Shown here piece after piece: positions 1 through 12,139 of a stretch of DNA of 64,000 nt (position 1 is the stretch's first letter; every line of letters starts with the position of its first letter). The notes under the pieces are model-generated. The model did not search any database. It had not been told where the DNA came from and was given only the letters and a program-made list of their open reading frames with translations. Made by a program: the position numbers and the translations under genes. The stretch comes from Petunia secreta (Eukaryota > Streptophyta > Magnoliopsida > Solanales > Solanaceae). The stretch is taken from contig JARKIP010000017.1 of assembly GCA_029990175.1 (NCBI GenBank), positions 18,990,001-19,054,000 on the forward strand. The letters run 5' to 3'.

Positions 1-2723
1 AGGTTTACTAGCGCCCCAACTTAGACGTCTCGGAGGCCATTGAGACTACTAATATAAATGTAAAATATCTAGACTCCCTAAATGTGTTAATGCCCCAATC
101 TAGACTTCTAGTCGTCACATAAAGAGTACGGTCATGCAAATTACATAAGTCAAATAATATTATATAAGCAAAGTAATCTCACTAATCAAGATTAAGAAAG
201 CAAGATGGGCCTCAAAATTAACTAATGCCAAGATGAATCTAGACTGTTACGAATTAAGAGTCTTGAATTTGCATAAATGGGTCACCTTTCAAATTAACCT
301 GCAATTTTATCCACTTTAAACAAAATGAAATGCACTGTTAGCTTCTCAAAATTCTAGATTTATATAAACAGTCTCATTATCAGATTGTCTTGCATTTCTA
401 AACTATCTAGAAAATATTTTAACTTCCAGTATACTAAAGTTGCACAAATAGCCTAAAATACTTTTAATTTCAGTTTTAACCTGAAAAGACACGGCTGCAA
501 TTTTCTAGACAATTAGTTTTGCACAAAAATGCTAGTTTTAACGTGTATGACAACTTTAGCCTTTTCAATAATATAGTTTAATTCTAGCATATAAAAATTG
601 CACAAATTATCTAGATAGGCATTGAGTTTCAGCTTTAAACCTATTAATATATGACTGTAGCTTTCCAGAAAAAATGACTTTGCACAAATAATCTAATCAT
701 CAACCTGTCTAATGATTTTGACACCCAACACATAGAAAATAAAGAGGATGGTCAGAGATGGCCCCTGCTAGCCAATTTCATTATGCTTAGCAACTAACTT
801 CGCTGTTGTACCTGTTTTAGCAAATACATACCAGAGGAATACCTAGCAAATACATAAGAAGGGTCTACGGGATGAACTATGCGAGAATAGAAAAAAGTAA
901 TGCCCTGAATGCATTTTGTATGAGAACCATAAAGTCCTTTTTATTCTAGAACTTATACATGATTGACTCCAGGTGTCCGTTCTCTGCATACGACTGATTA
1001 TTTCAAAAGCCATAGTAACTTATGTGAAGCGCTCTGTTTTTACCTGTAGGAAAAGTATGGTATAGTCTCTTAAAGTCTATCCTAAATGACCCTGCAAGAT
1101 ACATTAGCGGGTGGCCTAAACGGCCAGAACAAACAGAAGACATAGGCATATGCACATAGATTTTCACAGAACCAATTGATACGAAAGACATAAACTTTGC
1201 CTAGCTATTATTCAACCAGTTTCAGAATATGTACCTTAAATGTTTAAACATGCAAAGAAGGGAGAAAAACAACCAGGCAGCAGTGTGCAGCGATTAAGCA
1301 ATACCACAGGGTCTATTTTGGTTCTCCGCAAGCAGGATAAGAGTAGGCAGAGTCCAATGATGTGTAAGTTATGTAGAGAATGAAAGGACAGTATTCCAGG
1401 TGCTACAGAGATTATTTCAATAAATAAACGTATAGGAGGAGTAGTGTTTTAGTCTACTGGAGGTGTAAAGCCTGTGTGTGAAAGGTGTGGAGAGTGTAAA
1501 GTGTCTTCAGAGATGTATATCCCTGTTTGGGTGTGTGTTTCAGTATGTAGATGCATCAGTCAGTGTGCAGGTTTCTCCCAGAATTCTAGAACTGAAACCA
1601 AGAAGCTATCTGTGTGTGTGAGGCTGTTAGAGGTACCGGTAAATTCCTAGTGTTATCCTTTCCAGAGATCACCAAAGGGTGGTATTTATAGTGTGAAGGA
1701 GGGAGATGACTGATATTTTTATCCCATTCACAAATAAGGGAATCATTTTAAATGAGAATCATATTACAACTACCTAGTATCCAGAAATAACCCATCAAAT
1801 CTGGTTCCTAAACATAACACAAATCTCCAGGCCATGAATCTGGCATAAAACTACTGATATATTCAGCTAAACCAAGACTCAATCAATCGAGGCCAGCATA
1901 TACATGCTCAATCAGGTCTGTTTCACTCAACCAAGAAAGGAAAATATATTGTGACTGTGTATCCGTATACTGACTAAAAATCAGTATCATCAATCAAGTA
2001 TTTTATCAACGACTATCATATATTTTAGAGGGCAAACGAAACTGAATTAAATACGCGAATCATGTTATCATGCTAATGAACCATAATAGAATTAGACTAC
2101 TCAATACAATTGTGAATCCATCACATAAAAGGAAAGAAATTACCCTATTTTGGTGTCAAGTCGGGTCAGGTTCGCGTGACCCCTTTCAATTTCTGCTTAA
2201 ACTCGACGATTTAAGTTTGAATCATTGACTACTTGCCTTGTTTATGCTGAATCAGTGTATATCGTGTCCGGATTTAACGAGATTCGTCAGTCTCTTCCTT
2301 TTCAGTTTCTATGGAAAGAAAGATATGTTCCCTTTTTCCCGTGAGAAAACGACAAAGAAGAGAGAGAGGAGACGAGCGGAGATGGCGGAGGAAACGCAGA
2401 GTTTTGGCGTGGCTGTGGTGGAACCTGGACAGGTTACGAGCAAAGGGGGAGAGAGGGAGATGAGGAGATGGCGGTTGATTTTATGTAATAGGAGATGGGG
2501 AAATGATTTAAGGTAATCAGTTTGGGGGGGTGTGTATAGTTGTAAGTAGGGGGAATTATTTTGGGCTGTCGGATTGAGGGGATGAAGGGCCAGGATTAAG
2601 ACACGTATACACACGTGTATAAAAGTGTGTATGATAGTATAGCTGAAGTGTAAAGGTTATAGGCGCTTTGGGTAGTTGTACTTCGTGCAGGAGTGAGTTG
2701 TACGCGTGCTTTGGAGAGTAGTA
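1..2723 (-). mobile_element. Ogre-1 3' LTR, truncated at both ends
   Basis: This block repeats 5709-8416 almost base for base; both begin AGGTTTACTAGCGCC and run together to GAGAGTAGTA. It is therefore one LTR of an Ogre-type Ty3/gypsy element read on the minus strand. The window edge cuts its U5 side. On the U3 side the first roughly 515 bp present in the partner LTR (8417-8930) are missing, and the sequence passes straight into gag at about 2723/2724. A TATA-like octamer sits at 1683-1690. Short reading frames inside (for example around 2238-2614) are conserved between the LTRs only because the LTRs are copies; I see no gene. Confidence 0.9.
1683..1690 (-). promoter_or_regulatory. TATA-like box of Ogre-1 3' LTR
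   Basis: Minus strand reads TATAAATA, at the position equivalent to 7369-7376 in the partner LTR. Conservation in both copies and typical LTR spacing suggest the core promoter, but no transcript start can be shown. Confidence 0.45.
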
Positions 2724-3727
2724 GCATACTCTCTGAATGTCTCTGTGGGTTTTCTTTTCAACTTTTCTAAATAGAAGCTGTCTGGTACCATTTCGGTATT
2801 GTACCCAAATGTTTCTATAAAGTCCGCTGCCATATCTTCCCAACCGAGCCATGTGCCTAGTTTTTGTTTAGAAAACCAACTTAAAGCATCTCTAATCAAG
2901 CTTCGGTTGAATAACTTTACTCGCACTTTCTCGTCTTCCCCGGCTCCAATCAACTTATCGCAATACGTTCTCAAATGAACCATAGGGTCTCCAGTGCCAT
3001 TGAACAGGTCAACCTTTGGTATTTTGTACCCATCAGGTAATTTCAAAGTAGGATAGATACACAAGTCTTCATAAGTTAAACCTTTAGTGGTTTTGGCTAG
3101 CTCAAACTTCTTAAAGGCTGCCTCTAGCGTACCAACTTTCTCTTTTGTCCCATCATCATTGGTTTCATCCTCCGCCCATTCGTAGTTTTCATGGTCTTTG
3201 ACGGGTGAAGTGAGTTGTTTGGTTTCAACAGCGAACACAGGATTGTAAGGTTGCGGATTTGTGATATTAGTGTGAGGTAGGATTGTGTTTGGGTAAGTAG
3301 GGTATACAGGAGGTGGTGCTTGATAAGTAGCTGGTGGTGCTTGATAGGGAGGCGGTGCTTGATATGTGGCGGTCGGTGCGGTTTGGTAGGTAGTAGATGG
3401 TGTTGTTTGGTAAGGAGCTGGTTGTGTTGTTTGGTAAGTAGCAGGCGGCACTGCATAGTATGTGGTTGGTGGTATTGTTTGGTAAACAGGGGGTTTAGTA
3501 GGGTCCTTTCCATTAGGGCGGGGTGACCCACTTGGATCGACTGATTCCCTTGAATGGGCGGAATTACCAACGGGTAAACTGGCCATTGTCAGTTTCTCTT
3601 CAAGTTCTTTAATTTTTTGCTCTAAAGTAGCAACATGTTCATCATACCCAACCAAAGCAAGTTTGTGGGGTGTCCCATTATTCCCAATGTTATTGTCACT
3701 AAGAGCAGCATTATTCAACTCAGTCAT
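2724..3727 (-). CDS. gag: Ogre-1 Gag, C-terminally truncated
   Basis: Capsid-type Gag of a Tat/Ogre element; Gag packages element RNA into cytoplasmic particles. ATG at 3727 gives a frame open for about 335 codons before it runs into LTR sequence, stopping at 2657. Residues about 35-50 form a short Leu/Glu heptad stretch, about 85-150 are Pro/Tyr/Gln-rich repeats, and the capsid region follows (VDLFNGTGDPMVHLRTYCDK, then DALSWFSKQK and FYLEKLKRKPTETFREYAT). The same blocks occur in Ogre-2 Gag (50149-51144). Homology ends at FREYAT, where a deletion fused gag to the LTR; the last 22 or so residues are LTR-encoded. Unlike every other long frame here it has no internal stop. The zinc-finger end, protease and pol are gone. 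Confidence 0.85.
3295..3490 (-). repeat. Coding repeat in Ogre-1 gag (TYQ/PYQ units)
   Basis: The gag frame holds about ten irregular units of 6-8 residues built on TYQ(A/T)xP or PYQTTP, from degenerate 18-24 bp tandem repeats. Ogre-2 Gag has a Pro/Tyr-rich stretch at the comparable place (about 49850-49990) without the regular repeat, so the array expanded in the Ogre-1 lineage. Confidence 0.7.
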
Positions 3728-5053
3728 AATGTTTCGCTTTCTTCTTCTTCTAGTTTGTGAGAGAGGAGGAGCTGTAACTGGTCCCTTGGTTCTCGTCCGG
3801 TACTAATGCTCGGCCAGAGTGCACAAGTCAACCTCAGGAGTGGGAGTAAAAACTTAAACACGAAAATAATAAGTTAGCGTCGAGGTAATAATTACCAAAT
3901 GCCAAATATATCACTCCTTATAATGCAAGGGACCTCTCTTGTATCGGAGGTAAGCCTAACAAGACAAACATACGTAAGATGTATGATAGGTGTCATTTGG
4001 ACGGAGTTGGCTAATGGACTTTAACATGCCAAGGATGTTAAGTCTTCCTAAGTTTGAGTATGTAATTTAAAATTGAACGTGTATCGTGCGTCATCCCATT
4101 TGTTCCTATAACCAAAAAAAAAAATGAATGGAAAATAATTTTATTAAACAAATGTAGAAATAACACATTTTCTCCTTTTTAGGTAAAATAAGAATAAATA
4201 AGTGATCTTGTTACCTTAAAGTAACATAAATTAATTTAAATTCTATGATTTTATTTTCATAAAAGTAGAAAAATTAATTTCGTTCATAACCCAAAAATAA
4301 TTTTATAAAATAATTGGTTTTGTATGAAAATAAAAATTTCAAAAATAATTTATTTGGATAACGATTTTCATTTATAGAAATAAATAATTGATTTTGTTAC
4401 ACAAAAGTAGAAAGATTAATTTAAAGTCTGCTTTATTCGGTCTTCCAAATTTTTGTGGCTTGTGACATCCTCCAATAAATAATTGGATAATCCACACTTT
4501 GAGAACAAATGGTCTACATTAGACACGTTCAACCTTAAATAAATGCACACATAACATATTTAAATGTCCCTTAGGGTCGGAGACCTGTTTGGTTCGTTCA
4601 CACTAATAGACTTAGACATGAGCCGAAGTCAAAATCTCCTAATCATGACATGATGCATGGTTCCTAGACAAGAGTGTCCGCTAAGAGTTGGGTAATTCTA
4701 GACTCGGTTTTCCAAGGCGGACGGCCAAGGAGTGGGACCATTTGAAATCGTTGGCTGTACCACGGACCAACTATATTCCAAAATGTCCTCCTAAAAGGTT
4801 TTTTTTTGTGGTGAAGCGACCGCAGGATCCACGTAATAGCCGGTGTGTGTGCAAAGTGTCATTTCCCAAGAGTGTGGAGTATGAACGAAGTGCAACAAAT
4901 AATACAACAATATACTAAATATCACATTATCAAAAATTGCAAAAATATAAAAGGTTACCCACCTGTAAAGAGAAAAAGTTAGTATTGAATACAAAATAAT
5001 AAAAGCAATAATAAACCCAATATAAAAATCATAATGGTTAGAATATTTAGACG
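3728..5053 (-). other. Ogre-1 5' leader lacking ORF1
   Basis: Region between PBS and gag, AT-rich, with no supported coding frame. Two patches align with Ogre-2: about 3900-3975 resembles 51255-51315, and about 4007-4060 (CATGCCAAGGATGTTAAGTC) resembles 53327-53380. In Ogre-2 these patches flank the 1.6 kb ORF1; here they are nearly adjacent, so ORF1 was deleted or never present. Confidence 0.65.
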
Positions 5054-5068
5054 CCAGCGGAGTCGCCA
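5054..5068 (-). other. Ogre-1 primer binding site (tRNA-Arg type)
   Basis: Minus strand reads TGGCGACTCCGCTGG directly inside the LTR end. A PBS complementary to the tRNA-Arg 3' end is characteristic of Ogre elements. It fixes element orientation and the inner LTR boundary. Confidence 0.8.
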
Positions 5069-8000
5069 TTCTATCGTATCCGATTTTGGACTCAACTCGA
5101 AGCGAGTCGGGCTTCGGATTTGACTGGGTAAATTTGTTTGGAGTTTTGGAGTCGCCACCTAATATAGTTTCTAAGGTGTATTAGGTCACCTATTAATTTC
5201 TAATTTCGTTTAAAGAATTAACTCCGGGTTGGTCTACGAGTCAGAGATTCGGGTAAGAGTTCGAAATAACCTAGAAGGAAGAGGTTAGGCACCTTCTAGG
5301 TTCCACTAAACATGGTTCCCCGCCGATTTCTATATTGGGTTTTAAATATATTTCTTTAGAAAAGGACAAAAGCTAAATAAGGTAAATAAAAGAGATAAGG
5401 GCTGCGAAGTAAGTAAAATATGCAATTTAATGTATTTACATAAATAATTTTAAACAAATAGTCATGTTGCACAAAAAGACACAAAATAATAAATAGATAA
5501 CTAATTAACAATTTGATAAGTAACCCTAGGTTTTATTATCCTATTTGGATCAGAACCCGGCTTTCGTAAGAGACAATTGTTTCAGAATCCACTATCAAAT
5601 ATAGCTCGGGTAGTTTTCATCATATCTGAGGGGCTTAATTCCCTTTAACCCCATACCCTCTTCAAGTATTTAACTAGATCACATACTAACATTTTTAAAA
5701 CGTCCTAAAGGTTTACTAGCGCCTCAACTTAAACGTCTCGGAGACCATTGAAACTACTAATATAAATGTAAAATATCTAGACTCCCTAAATGTGTTAATG
5801 CCCCAATCTAGATTCTTTTAGTCGTCACATAAAGAGTACGGTCATGCAAATTACTTAAGTCAAATAATATTATGTAAGAAAGGTAATCTCACTAATCAAG
5901 ATTTAGAAAGCAAGATGGGCCTCCAAATTAACTAATACCAAGATGAATCTAGACTGTTACGAATTAAGAGTCTCGGATTTGCAGAAATGGATCACCTTTC
6001 AAATTAACCTACAATTTTAGCCACTTTAATGAAAACTAAATGCACTGTTACGTTCTCAGAATTCTAGATATACATAAACAGTAGTATTTTCAGATTGTCT
6101 TGCATTTCTAAACTATCTAGAAAATATTTTAACTTCCAGTATACTAAAGTTGCACAAAGTGCCTAAAATAGTTTCAATTTTAGTTTTAACCTGAAAAGAC
6201 ACTGTTGAAATTTTCCAGACAATTAGTTTTGCACAAACAGGCTAGTTTTCAACGTGTATGACAACTTTAACCTTTTCAATGATATAGTTTAATTCTAGCA
6301 TATAAAAATTGCACAAATTATCTAGATAGGGCATTGATTTTCAGTTTCAAACCTGTTAATATACCACTGTATTTTTCCAGAAAAAATGACTTTGCACAAA
6401 TAATCTAATCATCAACCTGTATAACGATTTTGGCACCCAACACATAGAAAAATAATGAGGAGGGTCAGAGATGGCCCCTTCTAGCCAATTTCACTGTGCT
6501 TAGAACCGAACTTCGCTTTTGTACCTGTTTTAGCAAATACATAGAAAGGGTCTACGGGATGAACTATGCGAGAATAGAAAAAAGTAATGCCCTGAATGCA
6601 TTTTGTATGAGAACCATTAAGTCCTTTTGATTCTAGAACTTATACATGATTGACTCCAGGTGTCCGTTCTTTGCATACGACTGATTAGTTCAAAAGCCAT
6701 AGTAACTTATGTGAAGGGCTCTGTTTTTACCTGTAGGAAAAGTATGGTATAGCCTCTTAAAGGCTATCCTAAATGACCCTGCAAGATACATTAGCGGGTG
6801 GCCTAAAAGGCTAGAACAAACAGAAGACATAGGCATATGCACATAGATTTTCACAGAACCAATTCATACGAAAGACATAAACTTTGCCTAGCTATTATTC
6901 AACCAGTTTCAGAAGATGTACCTTAAATGTTTAAACAGGCAAAGAAGGGAAAAAACAACCAGGGAGCAGTGTGCAGCGATTAAGCAATACCACAGGGTCT
7001 ATTTTGGTTCTCCTCCAGCAGGATAAGAGTAGGCAGAGTCCAATGATGTGTAAGTTATGTAGAGAATGAAAGGACAGTATTCCAGGTGCTACAGAGATTA
7101 TTTCAATAAATAAACGTATAGGAGGAGTAGTGTTTTAGTCTACTGGAGGTGTAAAGCCTGTGTGTGAAAGGTCTGGAGAGTGTAAAGTTTCTTTAGAGCT
7201 GTATATCCCTGTTTGGGTATGTGTTTTAGTATGTAGATGCATCAGTCAGTGTGTAGGTTTCTCCCAGAATTCTAGAACTGGAAGCAAGAAGCTATCTGTG
7301 TATGTGAAGCTGTTAGAGGTACCAGTAAAGTCCTAGTGTTGTCCTTTCCAGAGATCACCAAAGGGTGGTATTTATAATGTAAAGGAGGCAGATGACTGAT
7401 ATTTTTCTCCCATTCACAATTAAGGGAATCATTTTAAATGAGAATCATATCACAACTACCTAGTATCCAGAAATATCCCATCAAATCTGGTTGCTAAACA
7501 TAACACAAACCTCCAGGCCATGAATCTGGCATAAAACTATTGGTATATTCAGCTAAACCAAGACTCAATCAATCGAGGCCAGCTTATACATGATCAATCA
7601 GGTCTGTTTTACTCAACTAAGAAAGGAAAATATAAGGTGACTGTGTATCTGTACACTGACTAAAAATCAGTATCATCAATCAACTATTTTATCAACGACT
7701 ATCATATATTTTAGAAGGCAAACGAAACTGAATTAAATACACGAATCATGTTATCATGCTAATGAACCAAAATAGAATCAGACTACTCAATGCGATTGTG
7801 AATCCATCACATAAAAGGAAAGAAATTACCCTGTTTTGGTGTCAAGTCGGGTCAGGTTCGCGTGACCCATTTTAGTTTTTGCTTAAATTTGACAATTCAA
7901 GTTTGAATCATTGACTACTTGCCTTGTTTATGCTGAATCAGTGTATATCGTGTCCGGATTTAACGAGGTTCGTCAATCTCTTACGCTTCCTTTTCGATTT

Positions 8001-8930
8001 CTATGGAATGAAAGATGTGTTCCCTTTTTCCTGTGAGAAAACGACAGGAAGAGAGAGAGGAGACGAGCGGAGATGGCGGAGGAGACGCAGAGTTTTGGCG
8101 TGGCTGTGGTGGAACCTGGACGGGTTACGAGCAAAGTGGGAGAGGGGGAAATGAGGAGATGGCGGCTCATTTTATGTAATGGGAGATGGGGAAATGATTT
8201 AGAGTTATCAGTTGGGGAGGGGGGGTGTATAGTTGTAAGTAGGGAGAATTATTTTGGGCCGTCGGATTGAGGGGATGAAGGGCCAGGATTAAGAAACGTG
8301 TACACGCGTGTATAAATGTCTATATGATAGTATAGCTGAAGTGTAAAGGTTATAGGCGCTTTTAGGGGTTGTACTTAGTGCAGGAGTGAGTTTTACGCGT
8401 GCTTTGGAGAGTAGTACTATGCTTATCATGAGTTGTACGCAGGCTAGGAATGAACTCTAGTGAGGTCTATGCTTAGGTAGAGCCTAGGTGGCATACACGT
8501 GGGTAATATGTGATGACGAGGACTAGATGTAATATGAATGAATTTGTAAAATAGCAAAATGGCTAGTATTTAATTAAAATACTTATAAATAATTAGTATA
8601 AAAATAAGAAATTTTGTAAATAATTATAAGTAAATGTATGAACTTAAATATAATAATAATTTAAATAGAAATAGGATAATTATATAAATGATGTCGTAAT
8701 GCATTAAATTGCGCGAATAGAATATGTAATTTTAGAAAATAGCCTAAATAAATGCAATTACGCCATTTTAATCATAATTAAATAAATATTACATAAATAG
8801 GAGATTCATAATAATAGTACACATGTAAATGCATGTTGTCCAATGCAGTTTTATTTGGAAAATTACTATTATCGATTTTAATTAAATATAGCCAAATTGC
8901 GAAAACGGAGGGATAAATTGGGTGTCAACA
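5069..8930 (-). mobile_element. Ogre-1 5' LTR, about 3.86 kb
   Basis: On the minus strand it begins TGTTGACACCCAATTT at 8930 and ends beside the PBS at 5069. Length fits the very long LTRs of Ogre. Its portion 5709-8416 is duplicated at 1-2723. The inner end near 5069 does not show the canonical CA, so it is mutated or the border is off by a few bases. TATA-like box at 7369-7376. Small frames such as 7924-8270 mirror 2238-2614 in the other LTR and are not genes. Confidence 0.9.
7369..7376 (-). promoter_or_regulatory. TATA-like box of Ogre-1 5' LTR
   Basis: Minus-strand TATAAATA about 1.55 kb from the LTR start at 8930, conserved with 1683-1690. Suggests a U3 of about 1.5 kb. Confidence 0.5.
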
Positions 8931-9364
8931 CTCCAACCGTGGGCCCCAGACATATATAGGTACTGTATGAAGGAAAAGACAGCAGTGGTGACACACCATC
9001 ATCAAGATCCGACTAATGGAGTGAAACGGTTGAAACTATAAGCATGCGTAAAAAATGAGTGTTCCTTTATTCACCGACCAGTCCAGCATCTCATCGAGGA
9101 TCCGCACCCGGCAGTAGAACTAACAGACCAGCGTTAAAAGCTTAGGAGACCCTAAAGCTTGTTAACACCATCTTTGGGGAGCCTGGAGTTGATAACACCG
9201 ATGCAAGAACTGTCATGATTTGTGAAATCCACCCAGAGACAACTAAAAGGCCTCGCGTCAATACCATCGAATTCAACAGCTAAAGACATATAGCAGGTCC
9301 TCTAAATGCACCACGATGCCCTGTTCGTCATTGTATAGGTGCATGATTCCTAAGTTAAGCGTGT
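8931..9364 (+). pseudogene. R1 (Tat/Retand-like) 5' remnant, gag lost
   Basis: The Ogre-1 LTR end at 8930 abuts sequence that belongs to R1 by continuity with the protease remnant downstream. No 5' LTR or recognisable Gag remains. About 9060-9360 has short open patches without a motif. R1 is therefore 5'-truncated at the Ogre-1 border. Confidence 0.5.
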
Positions 9365-9640
9365 GCTAATAGATCCGGGCAACGCTGTGAACATCATTCA
9401 CTAGGAAGTCGTTTGCTAGATGTAGGTGCAACATCAGATAATTCCCAGCCCATAAACTATAACCAGCTTCAACAGTGCCAACGAGAAGTAAGTGGGAGAG
9501 ATACTCCTCCTAGTCTACCTCCCGTGGGTAACGAAGGTACGTCCTTCCAAGAAATGACATGCGATCTCTCGTATAATATTATCTTGAAAAGACCTACACA
9601 CAGTGCCGTGTAAACTTAATCAATTCCTCAAGTACCCTAC
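9365..9640 (+). pseudogene. pol: R1 aspartic protease remnant
   Basis: Retroviral-type aspartic protease, which would process the Gag-Pol polyprotein. The catalytic region reads LIDPGNAVNI (D-P-G at 9372-9380), matching R2's LVDPGSAVNI, and the C-terminal part reads MTCDLSYNIILKRPTHSAV, where the family has YNIILGRPW. A stop after NIIH and a frame change between the halves break it. Pro in place of Ser/Thr after the catalytic Asp is shared with R2, so it is a family trait rather than decay. Confidence 0.7.
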
Positions 9641-10169
9641 TCCATGGGGAGTGAAAGAGATTCAGGGAGAGCAGAAGCTATCCAGAATTTTTTATGTAAT
9701 GTTGTCACGCACGCAGTAAAGAAGCAGCTAAAGAATCAGCGCAAGAAGTTAGACTAGCTGTTCGGCCCCTGCCTAGTTACCAGTATACCATTTGGGTCCG
9801 ATAGGCACAACGACACTAGACCCCGGGAGCCAGCAGCTACGTCCCAAGACTCAGATGATGAAGAGAAGACTGCCAAACCTACCGGCGACATCCTCAACCC
9901 AATCATCTTCGACGAGAGGGTCCCAGATAAGAAATTTTACGTGGGGGCCAAAATTTGAACTGAAGCCAAGCAAGAATTCGCCAACTTCCTGTGCACTCGG
10001 TCAGGCACAATTTCTTGGACGCATACCGACATGCCCAAAATATCAACCAGTGTTATCACACATAAATTGAATGTAGATCTAAGCTTTAAACCAGCCCAAA
10101 AAAAAAAAGAAACAATCGATCAATCGTGAGAGAGGCTGGCAGTCTATGAAGAGGTCGAGAAGTTATTAA
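9641..10169 (+). pseudogene. R1 protease-RT linker, decayed
   Basis: Between protease and RT. Open patches with frameshifts and no recognised domain. A motif of the RT entry region (TCPKYQPVLSHI) is visible near 10030-10070. Confidence 0.45.
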
Positions 10170-11340
10170 ACAACAGATCAATTCGTGAGGCCCAATACTC
10201 CGATTGACTGTCCAACGTTGTGGTGGTCCTGAAGAAGAATGAAAAGTGGAGAATGTGCATTGACTTCACAGATTTGAATGAAGCATGCCCTAAAGATTCC
10301 TTCCCATTTCCTAACATCGATCAACTCATTTGATTCAACGGTAGGCCACAAAGCCCTCAGCTTCTTCTTGGATGAATACTCGAGATACAACCAGATCCTC
10401 ATGAATCTAGATGATCAAGAAAAGACTTCTTTTATCATGGATAGAGGGACTTACTGTTATCGAGCGATGGTTTTTGGTTTGAAGAATGCAGGAGCGACCT
10501 ATCAGAGGTTGGTGAACCTATGTTTAAGGAGTAGATTGGCAAAACTATTGAGGTCTACATCGACGATATGCTGGTCAAGTCGGAGTTTGACAGAGATAAC
10601 ATCAGCCACCTAGAAGCAGCATTTGACATCCTGGATAAGTTTTGAATAAAGCTCAACCCCGAGAAGTGTGCTTTCGATGTGTCCTCAGGGATGTTTCTAG
10701 GTTTCATCATCTCCAATAGAGGGGTAGAGGCTAACCCCACGAAGATCGAGGCAATTGAGGCCATACCTGAGGCATTAAAAAGTAAACTAGAGGTTAAAAG
10801 ACAGAACTGTCGGATAGCCATGCTTAGCCGGTTTATCTCATGATCCTCGGAGAAATTTCACCAGTCCTTCAATATTCTAAAGAAGAATAAAATTTTTTAG
10901 TGGACAGAGCAGTGCAGCAAAGTACTTCGAGAGTTGAAACAATATCTGGCAAATCCTCCGTTGCTAACCAAGCCACGCGAGGGAGAACCGTTACTATTAT
11001 ACCTCATAGTGTCTGAAGTTGCAGTTAGTGTTGTTCTAGTACAAGAGGAGAATGGGCAACAATCTCCAGTATAATATGTCAGCAAATCTCTCCTGGATGC
11101 TGAAACCCGCTATCAACATCTTGAAAAGCTTATGCTCACATTGGTAATGGCAGCAAGGAAGTTGCGGTCGTATTTTCAAAAACATATGATCATCGTAGTA
11201 TCTTCTTTCCATCTACGGACTATATTGCACAAACCTGAGCTTTTGGGGAGGCTAGCAAAATGGGCAGTAGAGCTAGGAGCATAGGATATCATTTATCAGC
11301 CGCGGATGGCTATCAAGTCATAAGTCCTCACAGATTTTGT
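10170..11340 (+). pseudogene. pol: R1 reverse transcriptase and RNase H, decayed
   Basis: Ty3/gypsy RT of the Tat branch, which would copy element RNA to cDNA. In order: SNVVVVLKKNEKWRMCIDF, DLNEACPKDSFPFPNIDQLI, then MVFGLKNAGATYQRLVN, catalytic YIDDMLVKS (YIDD at 10556-10567), LNPEKCAFDV and FLGFIISNRGVEANP. The RNase H portion follows (LLLYLIVSEVAVSVVLVQEE, TRYQHLEKLMLTLVMAARKL). At least six stops and several frameshifts are present. Plus strand. Confidence 0.85.
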
Positions 11341-12139
11341 CATTGAATTCAGCACTAATACAATCCCAAAGGCCAAAATTAAGTGTAAGATGATGGAAGG
11401 TGTTACCCCCGGGGAATGGGTGATCCCACACCGGCGGTGCCTCAAATTTCAAGGGGTCCGGTCTTGGTCTCGTGATCAAGTCCCCAACCAAGAACATATT
11501 TCGAAAGGCTGTTAGCAGTCCTCCGGTTATAAACAATGAAGCAGAATGTGAATCTATAATTTAAGCACTTGAATTAGCCTACATATTGGGGGCCAAGGAG
11601 ATCAGTCTCTTTAGCAACTCTCAGGTGGTGGTCAACCAGGTAACCAGCACCTACGCTGCAAAAGATGCTCGTATGCAGGAGTACTTAGCCAGGGTGGAGA
11701 AACGTCTGAAAAATTTTCTAAAGTGGAAGATTACTCAGATCTAAAGGGAAGAGAACACGGAGGCTGAGGCCCTAGCAAGTCTAGCGGTCGCTGCAAATAT
11801 GAACGCAAAGAGCCTAGGAACTGTCGTCGAGGTAACCTATGCAGATGTCAAGCACTAAGAAGTCAACGTCACATGACTTGTCTGGGATTGGTGACACCCA
11901 ATAAATGAAAATCTGGACAAAGGAACTCTCCCGAAAGATAAAAAAGAAAGCAGGAGGCTAAAGGCCCAAGCGGCTTGCTATTGCCTGGTCAATGGAGAAC
12001 CCTATCGCCAAATATTTAGTGGGCCTTTGGCTAAATGCCTAGGCCCATCATAAGTTGATTATGTGTTAAGAGAAATCCACGAGGAGCAGTGCAAAATCAT
12101 TCCTGCAAAAGATCCTTAGCTCATAAATTAATCAGGGCA
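11341..12139 (+). pseudogene. pol: R1 second (archaeal-type) RNase H remnant
   Basis: Reads ALELAYILGAKEISLFSNSQ then VVVNQVTSTYAAKDARMQEY and EAEALASLAV, the pattern of the extra archaeal-type RNase H that plant Tat elements carry between the first RNase H and integrase. Stops and frameshifts present. The same block is at 24140-24330 in R2. The catalytic Asp of the usual DS motif reads Asn here, so activity is unlikely. Confidence 0.65.

Noticed and set aside
2238..2614. Conserved small frames shared with 7924-8270
   Set aside because: Both are in paired LTRs; similarity is due to LTR duplication, and the frames differ in length and shift between copies.
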